Positions 1 through 5,685 of a stretch of 10,159 nt of DNA are shown here, piece by piece; within the stretch, counting starts at the first letter, position 1; each line of letters starts with the position of its first letter. A model generated the notes under the pieces. That model did not search any database and was not told where the DNA came from. It saw nothing but the letters and a program-made list of their open reading frames with translations. Made by a program: the position numbers and the translations under genes. Source of the stretch: Deltaproteobacteria bacterium (lineage in GTDB: Bacteria; Myxococcota_A; UBA9160; JAFDET01); contig JAFDET010000165.1 of assembly GCA_019310195.1 (NCBI GenBank), positions 1-10,159 on the forward strand. The letters run 5' to 3'.

Positions 1-1
1 C

Positions 2-109
2 ATGCCGCCCCCGTACGCCCTACGCCCCCTCGACTGGCTGCACGGCGAGAACGGCCGCCTGATCTACGACTGCGAGCCCTGGCTGGTCCGCGGGGGCCTG
101 TGCAAGTAG
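2..109 (+). CDS. 3' end of an unrecognised gene (partial)
   Basis: An open frame enters from the left edge and stops at TAG 107-109. The visible 35 residues include DWLHGENGRLIYDCEPWLV and end in RGGLCK. I do not recognise the family. The tail contains two cysteines and several tryptophans and carries no membrane segment. An ATG lies at position 2, but a 35-residue gene starting exactly at the window edge is unlikely, so this is probably the C-terminus of a longer protein. The crotonase gene follows 39 bases later on the same strand, so the two could be co-transcribed. Whether this frame is coding cannot be decided from so short a piece. Confidence 0.4.
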   Translation: MPPPYALRPLDWLHGENGRLIYDCEPWLVRGGLCK

Positions 110-131
110 TGCGCGAGTAGGACGTATTTCC

Positions 132-137
132 GGGAGG
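132..137 (+). promoter_or_regulatory. Ribosome binding site deciding a TTG start
   Basis: GGGAGG lies 11 bases before TTG 149-151. No ATG lies nearby in this frame, and the crotonase N-terminal strand begins right after this point, so the site supports TTG as the start. Confidence 0.6.
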
Positions 138-148
138 CATTCTACGGG

Positions 149-988
149 TTGAGCGATAGGGAATTCGGAAACGGCCGGGTCCGGCTGAGCCGGGACGGCG
201 GCCTGGCGCACGTGCTGCTGAACCGGCCCGAGAAGCGCAACGCCCTGGACCAGTGGATGTTCGAGGGCCTGCTGGAAGCCGCCCGCTGCATCGAGGAAGA
301 CCGCTCGGTTCGTGCCGTGGTGCTGTCCGGGGCCGGCGGCGCGTTCTGCTCGGGCTTGGACTTCAGCACCTTCGGCGCCATGGCCGACGGGGGCCTGGAT
401 GCCGAGAGCGACGACGTCGCGGCCGCGGCCGCCGACCTGTCGCCGGACGGCGCCAACCGGGCGCAGCAGATCGCCTGGCGCTGGCAGGAAATTCCGGCGC
501 CGGTGATCGCGGCGGTGGAGGGCGCGGCCCTGGGAGGCGGCTTCCACATCGCGCTGGGCGCCGATGTGCGCTTCGTCGCGCCGGACGCGAAGATCGGCTT
601 CGTCGAGATCACCTGGGGGCTCGTGCCCGACCTGTCCGGCACACAGGCCCTGCGGCGGCTGGTGCCCCTGGACGTGGCCAAGAAGCTGATCCTGACCGGC
701 GACGTCGTCTCGGGCCGCGAGGCCGTGGCGCTGGGCCTCGGCACCGAGCTGGCGGAGCAGCCGCTGGAAGCGGCCCTGGAGCTGGCGCGGCGCATCGCGC
801 GCAACAGCCCCGACGCCGTGCGCGCCGCCAAGCGCCTGCTCAATGCATCGGCACTGGTGCCCCTGGCCGAGGGGCTGGGCAACGAGTTCCGCGCCTCCGC
901 GAGCCTGATGGGGAAGCCCAATCAGATCGAGGCGGTCGTGTCCCGCCTGCAGAAGCGCGAGCCCGACTTTGCGGACCCGGAAGGCTAG
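149..988 (+). CDS. Crotonase-fold enoyl-CoA hydratase/isomerase family protein
   Basis: This is a cytoplasmic crotonase superfamily enzyme of 279 residues, the usual length. Members hydrate or isomerise acyl-CoA thioesters in fatty-acid and related degradation. The first oxyanion-hole segment is CSGLD (residues 67-71) and the second is the GGG of EGAALGGGF (129-131). In classical enoyl-CoA hydratase the two catalytic glutamates sit just after GGG and in the later PE motif. Here the first position is His133, while the second is kept as Glu153 (FVEI). Asp161 in GLVPDLSGT sits close to the third acidic residue of dienoyl-CoA isomerases. The WGLVPD(L/M)SGTQ signature fits the bacterial 'crotonase/enoyl-CoA hydratase family' group (PRK07509-like). 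Hydratase, isomerase or another crotonase reaction are all possible. The start is TTG with GGGAGG 11 bases upstream. The gene converges on the next one with only six bases between the stops. Confidence 0.9.
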   Translation: MSDREFGNGRVRLSRDGGLAHVLLNRPEKRNALDQWMFEGLLEAARCIEEDRSVRAVVLSGAGGAFCSGLDFSTFGAMADGGLDAESDDVAAAAADLSPDGANRAQQIAWRWQEIPAPVIAAVEGAALGGGFHIALGADVRFVAPDAKIGFVEITWGLVPDLSGTQALRRLVPLDVAKKLILTGDVVSGREAVALGLGTELAEQPLEAALELARRIARNSPDAVRAAKRLLNASALVPLAEGLGNEFRASASLMGKPNQIEAVVSRLQKREPDFADPEG

Positions 989-994
989 GCGTCC

Positions 995-1552
995 TCAGAC
1001 CCGGCGCAGCGTGTTGCGGTCGGTGTGGTGGAACGGAGCAGATTGGCCCTGGAAGTCGAGGACGGTGTCCTCCTCGTAGGAGAAGCTGCCGTCGTCGCCG
1101 ATCCGGACCGTCAGCTCGTAGCGGACCGTCTTCGCCGCCTCGTCCAGATACGGGTTGTTGAGGACCCCGAAGACCCCGGAGCCGGCCTCGGCGCTCATGC
1201 GCAGCTCGCGGGCGTCGGTGCTGGCGGTGCCGCCGGCCAGCACGGTCACGCCGCGGGGCACCATGAAGCAGCGCATCACCAGACTGCTCGCGGCGTCCCA
1301 GAGCCAGTAGCCCACCTCCATGTGGAAGGGATCCGCTTCGCCGATGGGCCATGCCTTGGTGGTGTAGTCCAGGCCAAACAGGACCTGGCTTCCGTTCTCC
1401 ACGGGGCCGAAGGGCTCGAATGTGATGCGCTCGCGGAACGGCGTCTCCTTCGCCTGATCGCGGGAGTGGGAGTAGGCGAGGTCGACGCCCTGGTCGCCCT
1501 CCCAGGTTCCGGCCAATGCGGCCAGCGGGCCCAGCTCTGCAGACAGCTCCAT
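995..1552 (-). CDS. Nitrobindin-like heme-binding beta-barrel protein (DUF1794/FABP-like)
   Basis: A 185-residue cytoplasmic protein with no signal peptide, resembling the nitrobindin/THAP4-like heme-binding beta-barrel family (formerly DUF1794). Family members bind heme b in a small ten-stranded barrel and interact with nitric oxide or isomerise peroxynitrite. The N-terminal family motif appears as LAGTWEGDQG (residues 13-22). The segment GYWLWDAASSLVMRCFMVPRG (about 81-101) matches the barrel core in two runs, GYWLWD and VPRG. The C-terminal histidine expected to ligate heme is probably His175 or His176 in PFHHTDRNTL. The start is ATG with GGAGG (1558-1562) five bases upstream. The gene is divergent from the dipeptidase across 59 bases. 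A fatty-acid-carrier function has also been suggested for such barrels, so the ligand is inferred from the family. Confidence 0.82.
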   Translation of the reverse strand: MELSAELGPLAALAGTWEGDQGVDLAYSHSRDQAKETPFRERITFEPFGPVENGSQVLFGLDYTTKAWPIGEADPFHMEVGYWLWDAASSLVMRCFMVPRGVTVLAGGTASTDARELRMSAEAGSGVFGVLNNPYLDEAAKTVRYELTVRIGDDGSFSYEEDTVLDFQGQSAPFHHTDRNTLRRV

Positions 1553-1611
1553 GACGACCTCCAGCTCGATGCTCCCGGTACTCTAGCGCGCCGCGTGGTA
1601 GCCTCGACGGC
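1553..1611. promoter_or_regulatory. Short divergent intergenic region
   Basis: These 59 bases separate the start codons of the nitrobindin-like gene and the dipeptidase, so promoters for both must lie here or inside the opposing genes. I see the GGAGG of the minus-strand gene (1558-1562) but no convincing -35/-10 pair and no clear Shine-Dalgarno for the dipeptidase. At 1607-1620 the arms ACGGC and GCCGT enclose the dipeptidase start codon in a four-base loop. Confidence 0.4.
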
Positions 1612-2790
1612 ATGCGCCGTTGGCTCTTGGCTCTCGCCGCCCTCGTGGTGGCTGGCTGTGTCGGACTCGTCGCCTTCGGGCCGGGCCTGATCGAGAACGC
1701 CCGGCAGGGCGTCTTGCCTCACACGCCCTACGCCATCGGCGCAAAGGCCGCCGCGCTGCACGACTCGCTCATCGTCGCCGACTGGCACGCGGACAGCCTG
1801 CTCTGGGGGCGCGACCTCTTGCAGCGCTCGAGCCGCGGCCACGTGGACCTGCCCCGGCTGCGCGAGGGCAACGTGGCGATCCAGATGTTCACCATCGTCA
1901 GCAAGTCGCCCCGCGGCCAGAACTACGAGCGCAACTCGTCCGCCAGCGGCGACAACATCACGCCGCTGGTGATGATCCAGGCCTGGCCGCCCCGCACCTG
2001 GCGAAGCCTGCTGGAGCGGGCCCTGTACCAGTCGGAGAAGCTCCACGTCCTGGCGGAGCGCGCGCCGGAGCAGATCCGCATCGTGCGCACTGCCGTCGAC
2101 CTGGAGGCGGCGCTGGCCCTGCGCAGCGGGCGCCCCGCCGGCGAGCGCCCCGTGGCGGCGCTGCTGGGCATCGAGGGCGCTCACGCCCTGGACGGCCGGG
2201 CCGAGAACGTGGACGCGCTCTACGACGCGGGCTTCCGCATGATCGGCCTGCACCACTTCTTCGACAGCCGGCTGGGCGGATCGCTCCACGGCGAGAGCGG
2301 GGAGGGGCTGACCGAGTTCGGCCGCGAAGTCGTCCGGCGACTCGAGAACCGCCGCATCATCATCGACCTGGCGCACTCCTCACCGGCGGTCGTGGACGAC
2401 GTGCTCGCCATGGCCAGCCGGCCCGTGGTGGTGTCCCACACCGGGATGCAGGGAACCTGCGACAGCCCGCGCAACCTCTCCGACGCCCAGATGCGCCGCA
2501 TCGCCGACGCGGGCGGGCTGGTGGCGATCGGCTACTGGGACGGCGCGATCTGCGACGTCACGCCCGAAGGCGTGGTGCGCACCCTGCGCTACGCCATCGA
2601 CACCCTGGGCGTGGAGCACGTAGCCCTGGGTTCGGACTACGACGGCAGCACCTGGACGATGTTCGACACGTCGGAGCTCGCCGTCCTCACCGAGACCATG
2701 CTGCGCCAGGGCTTCACCCCGGCCGAGATCCAGGCGGTGATGGGCGGCAACAGCGCCCGCTTCCTGCTGGAACAGCTGCCGCGGAGCTGA
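1612..2790 (+). CDS. Membrane-anchored M19 family dipeptidase (renal dipeptidase-like)
   Basis: A 392-residue zinc dipeptidase of peptidase family M19, which hydrolyses dipeptides, including some with D-amino acids, outside the cytoplasm. All expected active-site residues are visible: His59 and Asp61 in DWHADS, the bridging Glu188 in GIEGAH, His255 in DLAHSS, His276 in VSHTG, and the acid/base Asp342 in GSDYDG. His214 in IGLHH probably matches the substrate-binding histidine of the human enzyme. The N-terminus (residues 4-24) is hydrophobic behind two arginines, giving a signal anchor. It includes VAGC (13-16), which could be a lipobox, but the hydrophobic run continues past the cysteine, so an uncleaved anchor is at least as likely. 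The bacterial subgroup hallmark HVDLPRLREGNVAIQMF occurs at 77-93. There is no strong Shine-Dalgarno, so the start rests on the signal-anchor position. The gene is monocistronic, followed by a palindrome-rich spacer. Confidence 0.92.
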   Translation: MRRWLLALAALVVAGCVGLVAFGPGLIENARQGVLPHTPYAIGAKAAALHDSLIVADWHADSLLWGRDLLQRSSRGHVDLPRLREGNVAIQMFTIVSKSPRGQNYERNSSASGDNITPLVMIQAWPPRTWRSLLERALYQSEKLHVLAERAPEQIRIVRTAVDLEAALALRSGRPAGERPVAALLGIEGAHALDGRAENVDALYDAGFRMIGLHHFFDSRLGGSLHGESGEGLTEFGREVVRRLENRRIIIDLAHSSPAVVDDVLAMASRPVVVSHTGMQGTCDSPRNLSDAQMRRIADAGGLVAIGYWDGAICDVTPEGVVRTLRYAIDTLGVEHVALGSDYDGSTWTMFDTSELAVLTETMLRQGFTPAEIQAVMGGNSARFLLEQLPRS

Positions 2791-2862
2791 CGATCAGCCC
2801 TGGTCCGACGAAACGTCGCCCGCCACCGTCCGAGATCGCATTCCATACGCCCTTCGCCCCAT

Positions 2863-2899
2863 CGCCGGAGGAAGAACCGGCGTTCAGCCGATTCGCCGG
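2863..2899. repeat. Two overlapping mutually exclusive hairpins
   Basis: CGCCGG (2863-2868) is complementary to CCGGCG (2877-2882), which is in turn complementary to CGCCGG (2894-2899). The middle arm can pair with either side, with loops of 8 or 11 bases. No T-run follows, so this is not a classical intrinsic terminator, although it lies 73 bases after the dipeptidase stop and could stabilise that message's 3' end. Confidence 0.4.
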
Positions 2900-2904
2900 G
2901 CCGG

Positions 2905-2930
2905 CAGCCGAACGAACCCCCGTTCGGTTG
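2905..2930. repeat. Ten-base-pair stem hairpin
   Basis: CAGCCGAACG (2905-2914) pairs with CGTTCGGTTG (2921-2930) through nine Watson-Crick pairs and one G-T, enclosing a six-base loop AACCCC. It is followed by a smaller inverted repeat, GGGAT (2930-2934) with ATCCC (2943-2947). There is no adjacent T-tract on either strand. It may be a palindrome of the RAYT flank or a factor-assisted transcription end of the dipeptidase gene. Confidence 0.5.
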
Positions 2931-2970
2931 GGATGGGAAGAGATCCCGCCCCCCTTCGCCGCCCCTGGGC

Positions 2971-3000
2971 GTAGGCCGGCGCATGCGCCTCGCAGCCGGC
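2971..3000 (+). repeat. Candidate REP element (GTAG foot plus bulged palindrome)
   Basis: GTAG (2971-2974) is followed directly by GCCGGC (2975-2980), an unpaired GCA (2981-2983), TGCG (2984-2987), a CCT loop (2988-2990), CGCA (2991-2994) and GCCGGC (2995-3000). The result is a ten-base-pair stem with one asymmetric three-base bulge. A GTAG-type tetranucleotide at the foot of an imperfect bulged palindrome is the known architecture of REP sequences processed by RAYT transposases. The element ends 69 bases before a RAYT gene. The same bases also contain a perfect 12-base palindrome (2978-2989). Identification as a REP is inference, because repetition across the genome cannot be seen here. Confidence 0.5.
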
Positions 3001-3031
3001 GACTTCTTTCGGCTCTAGATCTCTCTGAGAG

Positions 3032-3059
3032 TTGACAGAAACTATAACATAGCTATATT
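3032..3059 (+). promoter_or_regulatory. Near-consensus sigma-70 promoter of the RAYT gene
   Basis: TTGACA (3032-3037) is a perfect -35 hexamer, and TATATT (3054-3059), one base off consensus, follows after a 16-base spacer. The whole segment is A/T-rich in an otherwise G/C-rich window. Transcription would begin near 3065-3067, so only about three to five bases would precede ATG 3070. No Shine-Dalgarno is present, suggesting a leaderless or near-leaderless message. Confidence 0.7.
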
Positions 3060-3069
3060 CAACTCGTTT

Positions 3070-3741
3070 ATGCGTAAGCAACAGCAACAGGCGCTGCGAT
3101 TCCCGTCGGGCTGGGGCGGGCGCCGCGAAGGCGCGGGCCGCAGGCCGAGTCCGGACTCAGGCATGCCCCACCTCTCCCGCGAGCGCTTCGCCTCCCGACA
3201 TCCCTGCCACGTCACCTTTCGGGTGCGCGAGGACGTGCCGTCGCTGCGTTCAGTGCGCTTCGTGCGCGAGTTCGAACGGTCGGTGCGCCAGATCCGCTGC
3301 CACTCCGGCTGCCGCGTGGTCCAGTACTCGATCCAGGGCAACCACGTGCACATGCTGGTGGAGGCGGCGGGGCCGGACGCCCTGGGGCGCGGCATGAAGT
3401 CGGTGGGGGCCCGGCTGGCGCGGGCGGTGAACCGGGTGTTCCGGCGTCGGGGGCCGGTGCTGGCGGATCGCTATCACGCTCGGGTGCTGAAGACGCCCCT
3501 GGAGGTGCGAAACGCGCTGGCCTACGTGCTGCTGAATGCACACCGGCACGCGGGGCGCAGGGCGAAGCAGCTCGGAACGCTGGATCCGGCTTCATCGGGA
3601 CGCTGGTTCGAGGGGTGGAGAAGGCCGATCGGGCCCGCCCGCGATGCGCCGGCCGTCGCTCGGGCTCACACATGGCTCATCCTGAAGGGCTGGCGGCGGC
3701 ACGGGCTGATCGGTCTGGACGAGATCCCAGCCCGGGCCTGA
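3070..3741 (+). CDS. REP-associated tyrosine transposase (RAYT), Y1/HUH family
   Basis: A 223-residue single-strand DNA transposase-like protein of the Y1 family (IS200/IS605-related). RAYTs cut and join single-stranded REP hairpins and are usually domesticated, single-copy genes. The N-terminus has the GGRREGAGRRP basic motif (residues 17-25) that opens many members. The HUH metal-binding motif is His92-Val93-His94 in QGNHVHMLVEA, and the probable catalytic tyrosine is Tyr152 in ALAYVLLN. FADRYH-like LADRYHARVL (131-140) and the C-terminal LILKGWRRHGLI (204-215) also fit the family. All key residues are present and the frame is intact, so the enzyme may be active. ATG 3070 is the only possible start after an in-frame stop at 3016, and the conserved N-terminal motif needs it. 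No accessory gene such as tnpB accompanies it. The flanks carry palindromes (see 2971-3000 and 3751-3779). Confidence 0.9.
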   Translation: MRKQQQQALRFPSGWGGRREGAGRRPSPDSGMPHLSRERFASRHPCHVTFRVREDVPSLRSVRFVREFERSVRQIRCHSGCRVVQYSIQGNHVHMLVEAAGPDALGRGMKSVGARLARAVNRVFRRRGPVLADRYHARVLKTPLEVRNALAYVLLNAHRHAGRRAKQLGTLDPASSGRWFEGWRRPIGPARDAPAVARAHTWLILKGWRRHGLIGLDEIPARA

Positions 3742-3750
3742 GGTGAAGAC

Positions 3751-3779
3751 GGCTCCCCGGCGCAAAGCGCCGGCGGACC
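3751..3779. repeat. Imperfect palindrome downstream of the RAYT (candidate REP)
   Basis: CCGGCGC (3757-3763), loop AAA, GCGCCGG (3767-3773) make a perfect seven-base-pair hairpin. Outside it, GG (3751-3752) can pair with CC (3778-3779) past a small mismatched region, giving a longer imperfect stem. The core reads CCGGCGCA, two bases, GCGCC, against CCGGCGCA, one base, GCGCC in the upstream candidate REP (2976-2989). No GTAG or CTAC sits at its foot, which weakens the REP reading. It starts ten bases after the RAYT stop and could instead help end that transcript. Confidence 0.45.
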
Positions 3780-3780
3780 A

Positions 3781-3795
3781 CCGCGATGGTCGCGG
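3781..3795. repeat. Short perfect hairpin
   Basis: CCGCGA (3781-3786) and TCGCGG (3790-3795) flank a TGG loop. It lies seven bases after the previous hairpin, so the two would stack as tandem stem-loops in the RAYT 3' region. Confidence 0.45.
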
Positions 3796-3913
3796 CCGCC
3801 GGGACGCAACGCCGGGGCCGAGGGTCCACACACCCATCCCAACCAGACCCATCGCAGGCGCCAGCCCGAGATCCTCGGTGCGGGAAGCCGGCTTGCACTT
3901 CCTTCCCTGACGC

Positions 3914-3944
3914 AGAAGAGTCCGCATTGAGTCTGGACTCTTCT
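3914..3944. terminator. Candidate bidirectional terminator between convergent genes
   Basis: AGAAGAGTCC (3914-3923) and GGACTCTTCT (3935-3944) form a perfect ten-base-pair stem with an 11-base loop. The right arm is pyrimidine-rich (TCTTCT) on both strands because of the symmetry, but a run of C rather than T follows on the plus strand. It sits 33 bases beyond the cyclase stop and about 170 beyond the RAYT stop. Transcript ending is inferred from position; a protein-binding inverted repeat is the alternative. Confidence 0.45.
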
Positions 3945-3977
3945 CCCCTGGCAGAGCCGGGGCGACTCCCGATTGGA

Positions 3978-5528
3978 CTACGCGAGCTCCGGGAGGGTGA
4001 AGACCTCCACCGGCTCGGCGACTCCGCGCAGCTCGTGGCGGCCCAACGGAACCAGGTCGGCATCGACGCTCTCGGCGAAGGCGCCCGAGGCCACCACCGG
4101 CTTGCCGAGCACCTTGCACAGCCCCTCCAGGCGCGAGACCTCGTTCACCACCGGGCCCGTCGCCGTGAAGTCGAGCCGGCCGGGCACGCCGATGTTGCCG
4201 TAGTTCACCTCTCCGATGTGAAGCGCCAGGGCCATGCCCAGGCGACCGTTCGCAGCGTCGGGCCCGGCATTGAAGCGCTCGATGCGGGCCAGCGCCTCGC
4301 GCGCGGCGGACAGGGCCTGGTACGGCGCGCGAGGCTCGTCCTGGATCGGGAAGATCGCCAGCACCGCGTCGCCGATGAACTTCAGGACCTCGCCGCCGGC
4401 GTCGATGGCCGAGCCGGCGGTGGCCTCGAAGAACTCGTTCAGAAGGTCCAGGTAGACGTCCCGTTCCAGCGTCTCCTGAAGCTCGGTGGAGCCGCGCAGA
4501 TCCGCCATCCAGACCACGGCCGGGATGCGCTCGCCGTCGCCGCGCCGGATCCGCCCCTCCAGGACCCGAGCCCCGGTGTGCACGCCCAGGTAGGTGTCCA
4601 GCAGCGTGCGCGCGGTGCGTTGCAGGGAGTGCACCTCCACCAGCCGGCTCAGCAGGGGCAGGATCTCGTGGATGTGGCCCAGGTCCTCGGTGCGGAAACC
4701 GCCCGGCGCATCGGTGGTCAGGGTCAGCGCGTGGATCTGCCCGTCGGAGAATGCCAGCGGCAGGGCCGCGTAGTCGGTGGCGCCCTCCGCACGCATGTCC
4801 TCCAGGACCGGGAAGTCGATGCGCGCCTCGGGCCCTTCCAGGCGACGACGCACGCCGCCCCGGCCGGCGAAGATGGGCACGAAGGGGCTCGACAGGAAGC
4901 GTTCCTCGGCGCCCACGGCGTGGCCCAGCTCGACGGTCCGGATGTTGTCATCGGCTCGGGTCCAGGCGTTGACCGTACCCATCACCTGGGGGTGCAGCGC
5001 GCGCAGCATCAGGTTCGCCCGCGTGAGCTCGACTCCCTCGGCCTGGAGACGATGCACCAGGCCGTACACGAGCTGGCCCACGTCCTTCGCGTCCCAAGCC
5101 TCGCGCATCAGCCAGTCCACCAGCGGATTGCCGTGATCGTGTGCGTCGGCGACCGGCTCCGCCGCTGTCTCCGCGCGCTCCTCGTACCAGGTGTCCATGC
5201 GATCGCGGTAGAACGCGACGTAGCCGCGGATCGGCTCGGCCTCGGGGAGCGGCTTCTCATAGGCCCAGACGGAGTTCTCCGAGAGCCGGTCGCCGACCCG
5301 CAGGGTCCAGTGGGAGGCGTTGCCCTTGAAGGGGCAGTGGGTGCGGTGCTCGGTGGGCTCCATCAGGTCCATGCGCACGTCGGCCTTGGGCAGGTAGTGG
5401 ACCGGCGCATACCGGGTCTCGTGCAGGATCAGCGCCCGATCGCTGTCGGCGACGGTGACGCCGTTGAAGCGCACCTGCACCCGGCCGGGCGCGGGCTCGA
5501 CGAAGATGCGGTAGCGGGGCTCTTCCAT
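3978..5528 (-). CDS. DUF427 domain fused to a class III (IIIb-like) adenylate/guanylate cyclase
   Basis: A 516-residue soluble protein in three parts. Residues 1-115 form a DUF427 domain (Pfam NTP_transf_9, function unknown) with its hallmark THCPFKGNASHW (63-74) and an ENSVWAYEKPLPEA segment (84-97). Residues about 130-300 match the regulatory half of a bacterial cyclase group (NPLVDWLMREAWDA; LHPQVMGT; EARIDFPVLEDMRAEGATDY). Residues about 335-516 are the cyclase homology domain. Metal-binding aspartates are Asp343 (MADLRGST) and Asp387 (KFIGDAV). The adenine-selecting pair is Lys383 and Thr455 (LDFTATG), and the transition-state residues are Asn462 and Arg466 (VNEVSR). Thr in place of Asp is typical of class IIIb, whose members are often stimulated by bicarbonate. 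The expected product is cAMP, from a homodimer. The start is ATG with AAGGAG (5534-5539) five bases upstream. No membrane segment is visible. Confidence 0.92.
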   Translation of the reverse strand: MEEPRYRIFVEPAPGRVQVRFNGVTVADSDRALILHETRYAPVHYLPKADVRMDLMEPTEHRTHCPFKGNASHWTLRVGDRLSENSVWAYEKPLPEAEPIRGYVAFYRDRMDTWYEERAETAAEPVADAHDHGNPLVDWLMREAWDAKDVGQLVYGLVHRLQAEGVELTRANLMLRALHPQVMGTVNAWTRADDNIRTVELGHAVGAEERFLSSPFVPIFAGRGGVRRRLEGPEARIDFPVLEDMRAEGATDYAALPLAFSDGQIHALTLTTDAPGGFRTEDLGHIHEILPLLSRLVEVHSLQRTARTLLDTYLGVHTGARVLEGRIRRGDGERIPAVVWMADLRGSTELQETLERDVYLDLLNEFFEATAGSAIDAGGEVLKFIGDAVLAIFPIQDEPRAPYQALSAAREALARIERFNAGPDAANGRLGMALALHIGEVNYGNIGVPGRLDFTATGPVVNEVSRLEGLCKVLGKPVVASGAFAESVDADLVPLGRHELRGVAEPVEVFTLPELA

Positions 5529-5685
5529 GGCGGCTCCTTGGATGCCCGCGCCGCAGAGCGGTTGCGGCGAAACGCTGGGAGTTCGAGGCCGGGCTGACTC
5601 CGGTCATACCAGCCGCATCGCACATCCGCGAGGCTTGCGCGGCACGGCACGGCACGGCCGGCCCATCCACCCGAAGGGAGGTCCC
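5529..5685. promoter_or_regulatory. Divergent intergenic region between cyclase and methyltransferase
   Basis: These 157 bases must hold the promoters of both divergent genes, yet I find no convincing -35/-10 pair. Visible elements are the cyclase Shine-Dalgarno (5534-5539, minus), a seven-base-pair hairpin in the cyclase leader (CGCCGCA 5549-5555 with TGCGGCG 5563-5569), three tandem GGCAC units (5641-5655), and the methyltransferase GGGAGG (5676-5681). Confidence 0.45.
5676..5681 (+). promoter_or_regulatory. Ribosome binding site deciding the methyltransferase start
   Basis: GGGAGG (preceded by AA) lies four bases before ATG 5686. The reading frame is open back to 5527, but this site and the protein's homologous N-terminus show that the extra 53 codons are not part of the gene. 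Confidence 0.75.

Larger units (their letters stand above)
2791..3069. other. Gene-free palindrome-rich spacer upstream of the transposase
   Basis: These 279 bases hold no supportable gene. They contain a run of inverted repeats (2863-2899, 2905-2930, 2930-2947, 2971-3000), then an abruptly A/T-rich segment from about 3030 to 3069 carrying a consensus-like promoter. The plus frame that reads through part of it, out of phase with the dipeptidase, has no start signal or recognisable protein. The spacer is best explained as 3' end material of the dipeptidase plus the REP-like flank and promoter of the RAYT. Confidence 0.6.
3742..3977. other. Convergent spacer with three hairpins
   Basis: These 236 bases lie between the converging stop codons of the RAYT and the cyclase gene. 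I see no gene. Three inverted repeats are present (3751-3779, 3781-3795, 3914-3944). None has a proper T-tract. The first resembles the core of the palindrome on the other side of the transposase, and the third is the best candidate for a bidirectional transcription end. Confidence 0.55.

Noticed and set aside
117..145. GTAG (117-120) and CTAC (142-145) as a possible second REP-like element
   Set aside because: Between the tetranucleotides the bases do not form a continuous stem, and the segment contains the crotonase ribosome binding site.
142..921. A long minus-strand frame opposite the crotonase gene
   Set aside because: Ser/Ala/Arg-rich antisense shadow; the plus strand carries clear crotonase motifs.
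1620..3035. A 471-codon plus-strand frame overlapping the dipeptidase and the following spacer
   Set aside because: It is a shifted frame of the M19 gene with Arg/Ala/Gly-rich low-complexity translation. All M19 active-site motifs are in the other frame.
3786..5597. A 603-codon open frame on the plus strand opposite the cyclase gene
   Set aside because: It is antisense to a gene with complete cyclase motifs. Its translation is His/Gln/Arg/Val-rich with no recognisable domain, as expected for the complement of G/C-rich coding DNA, and it has no ribosome binding site.
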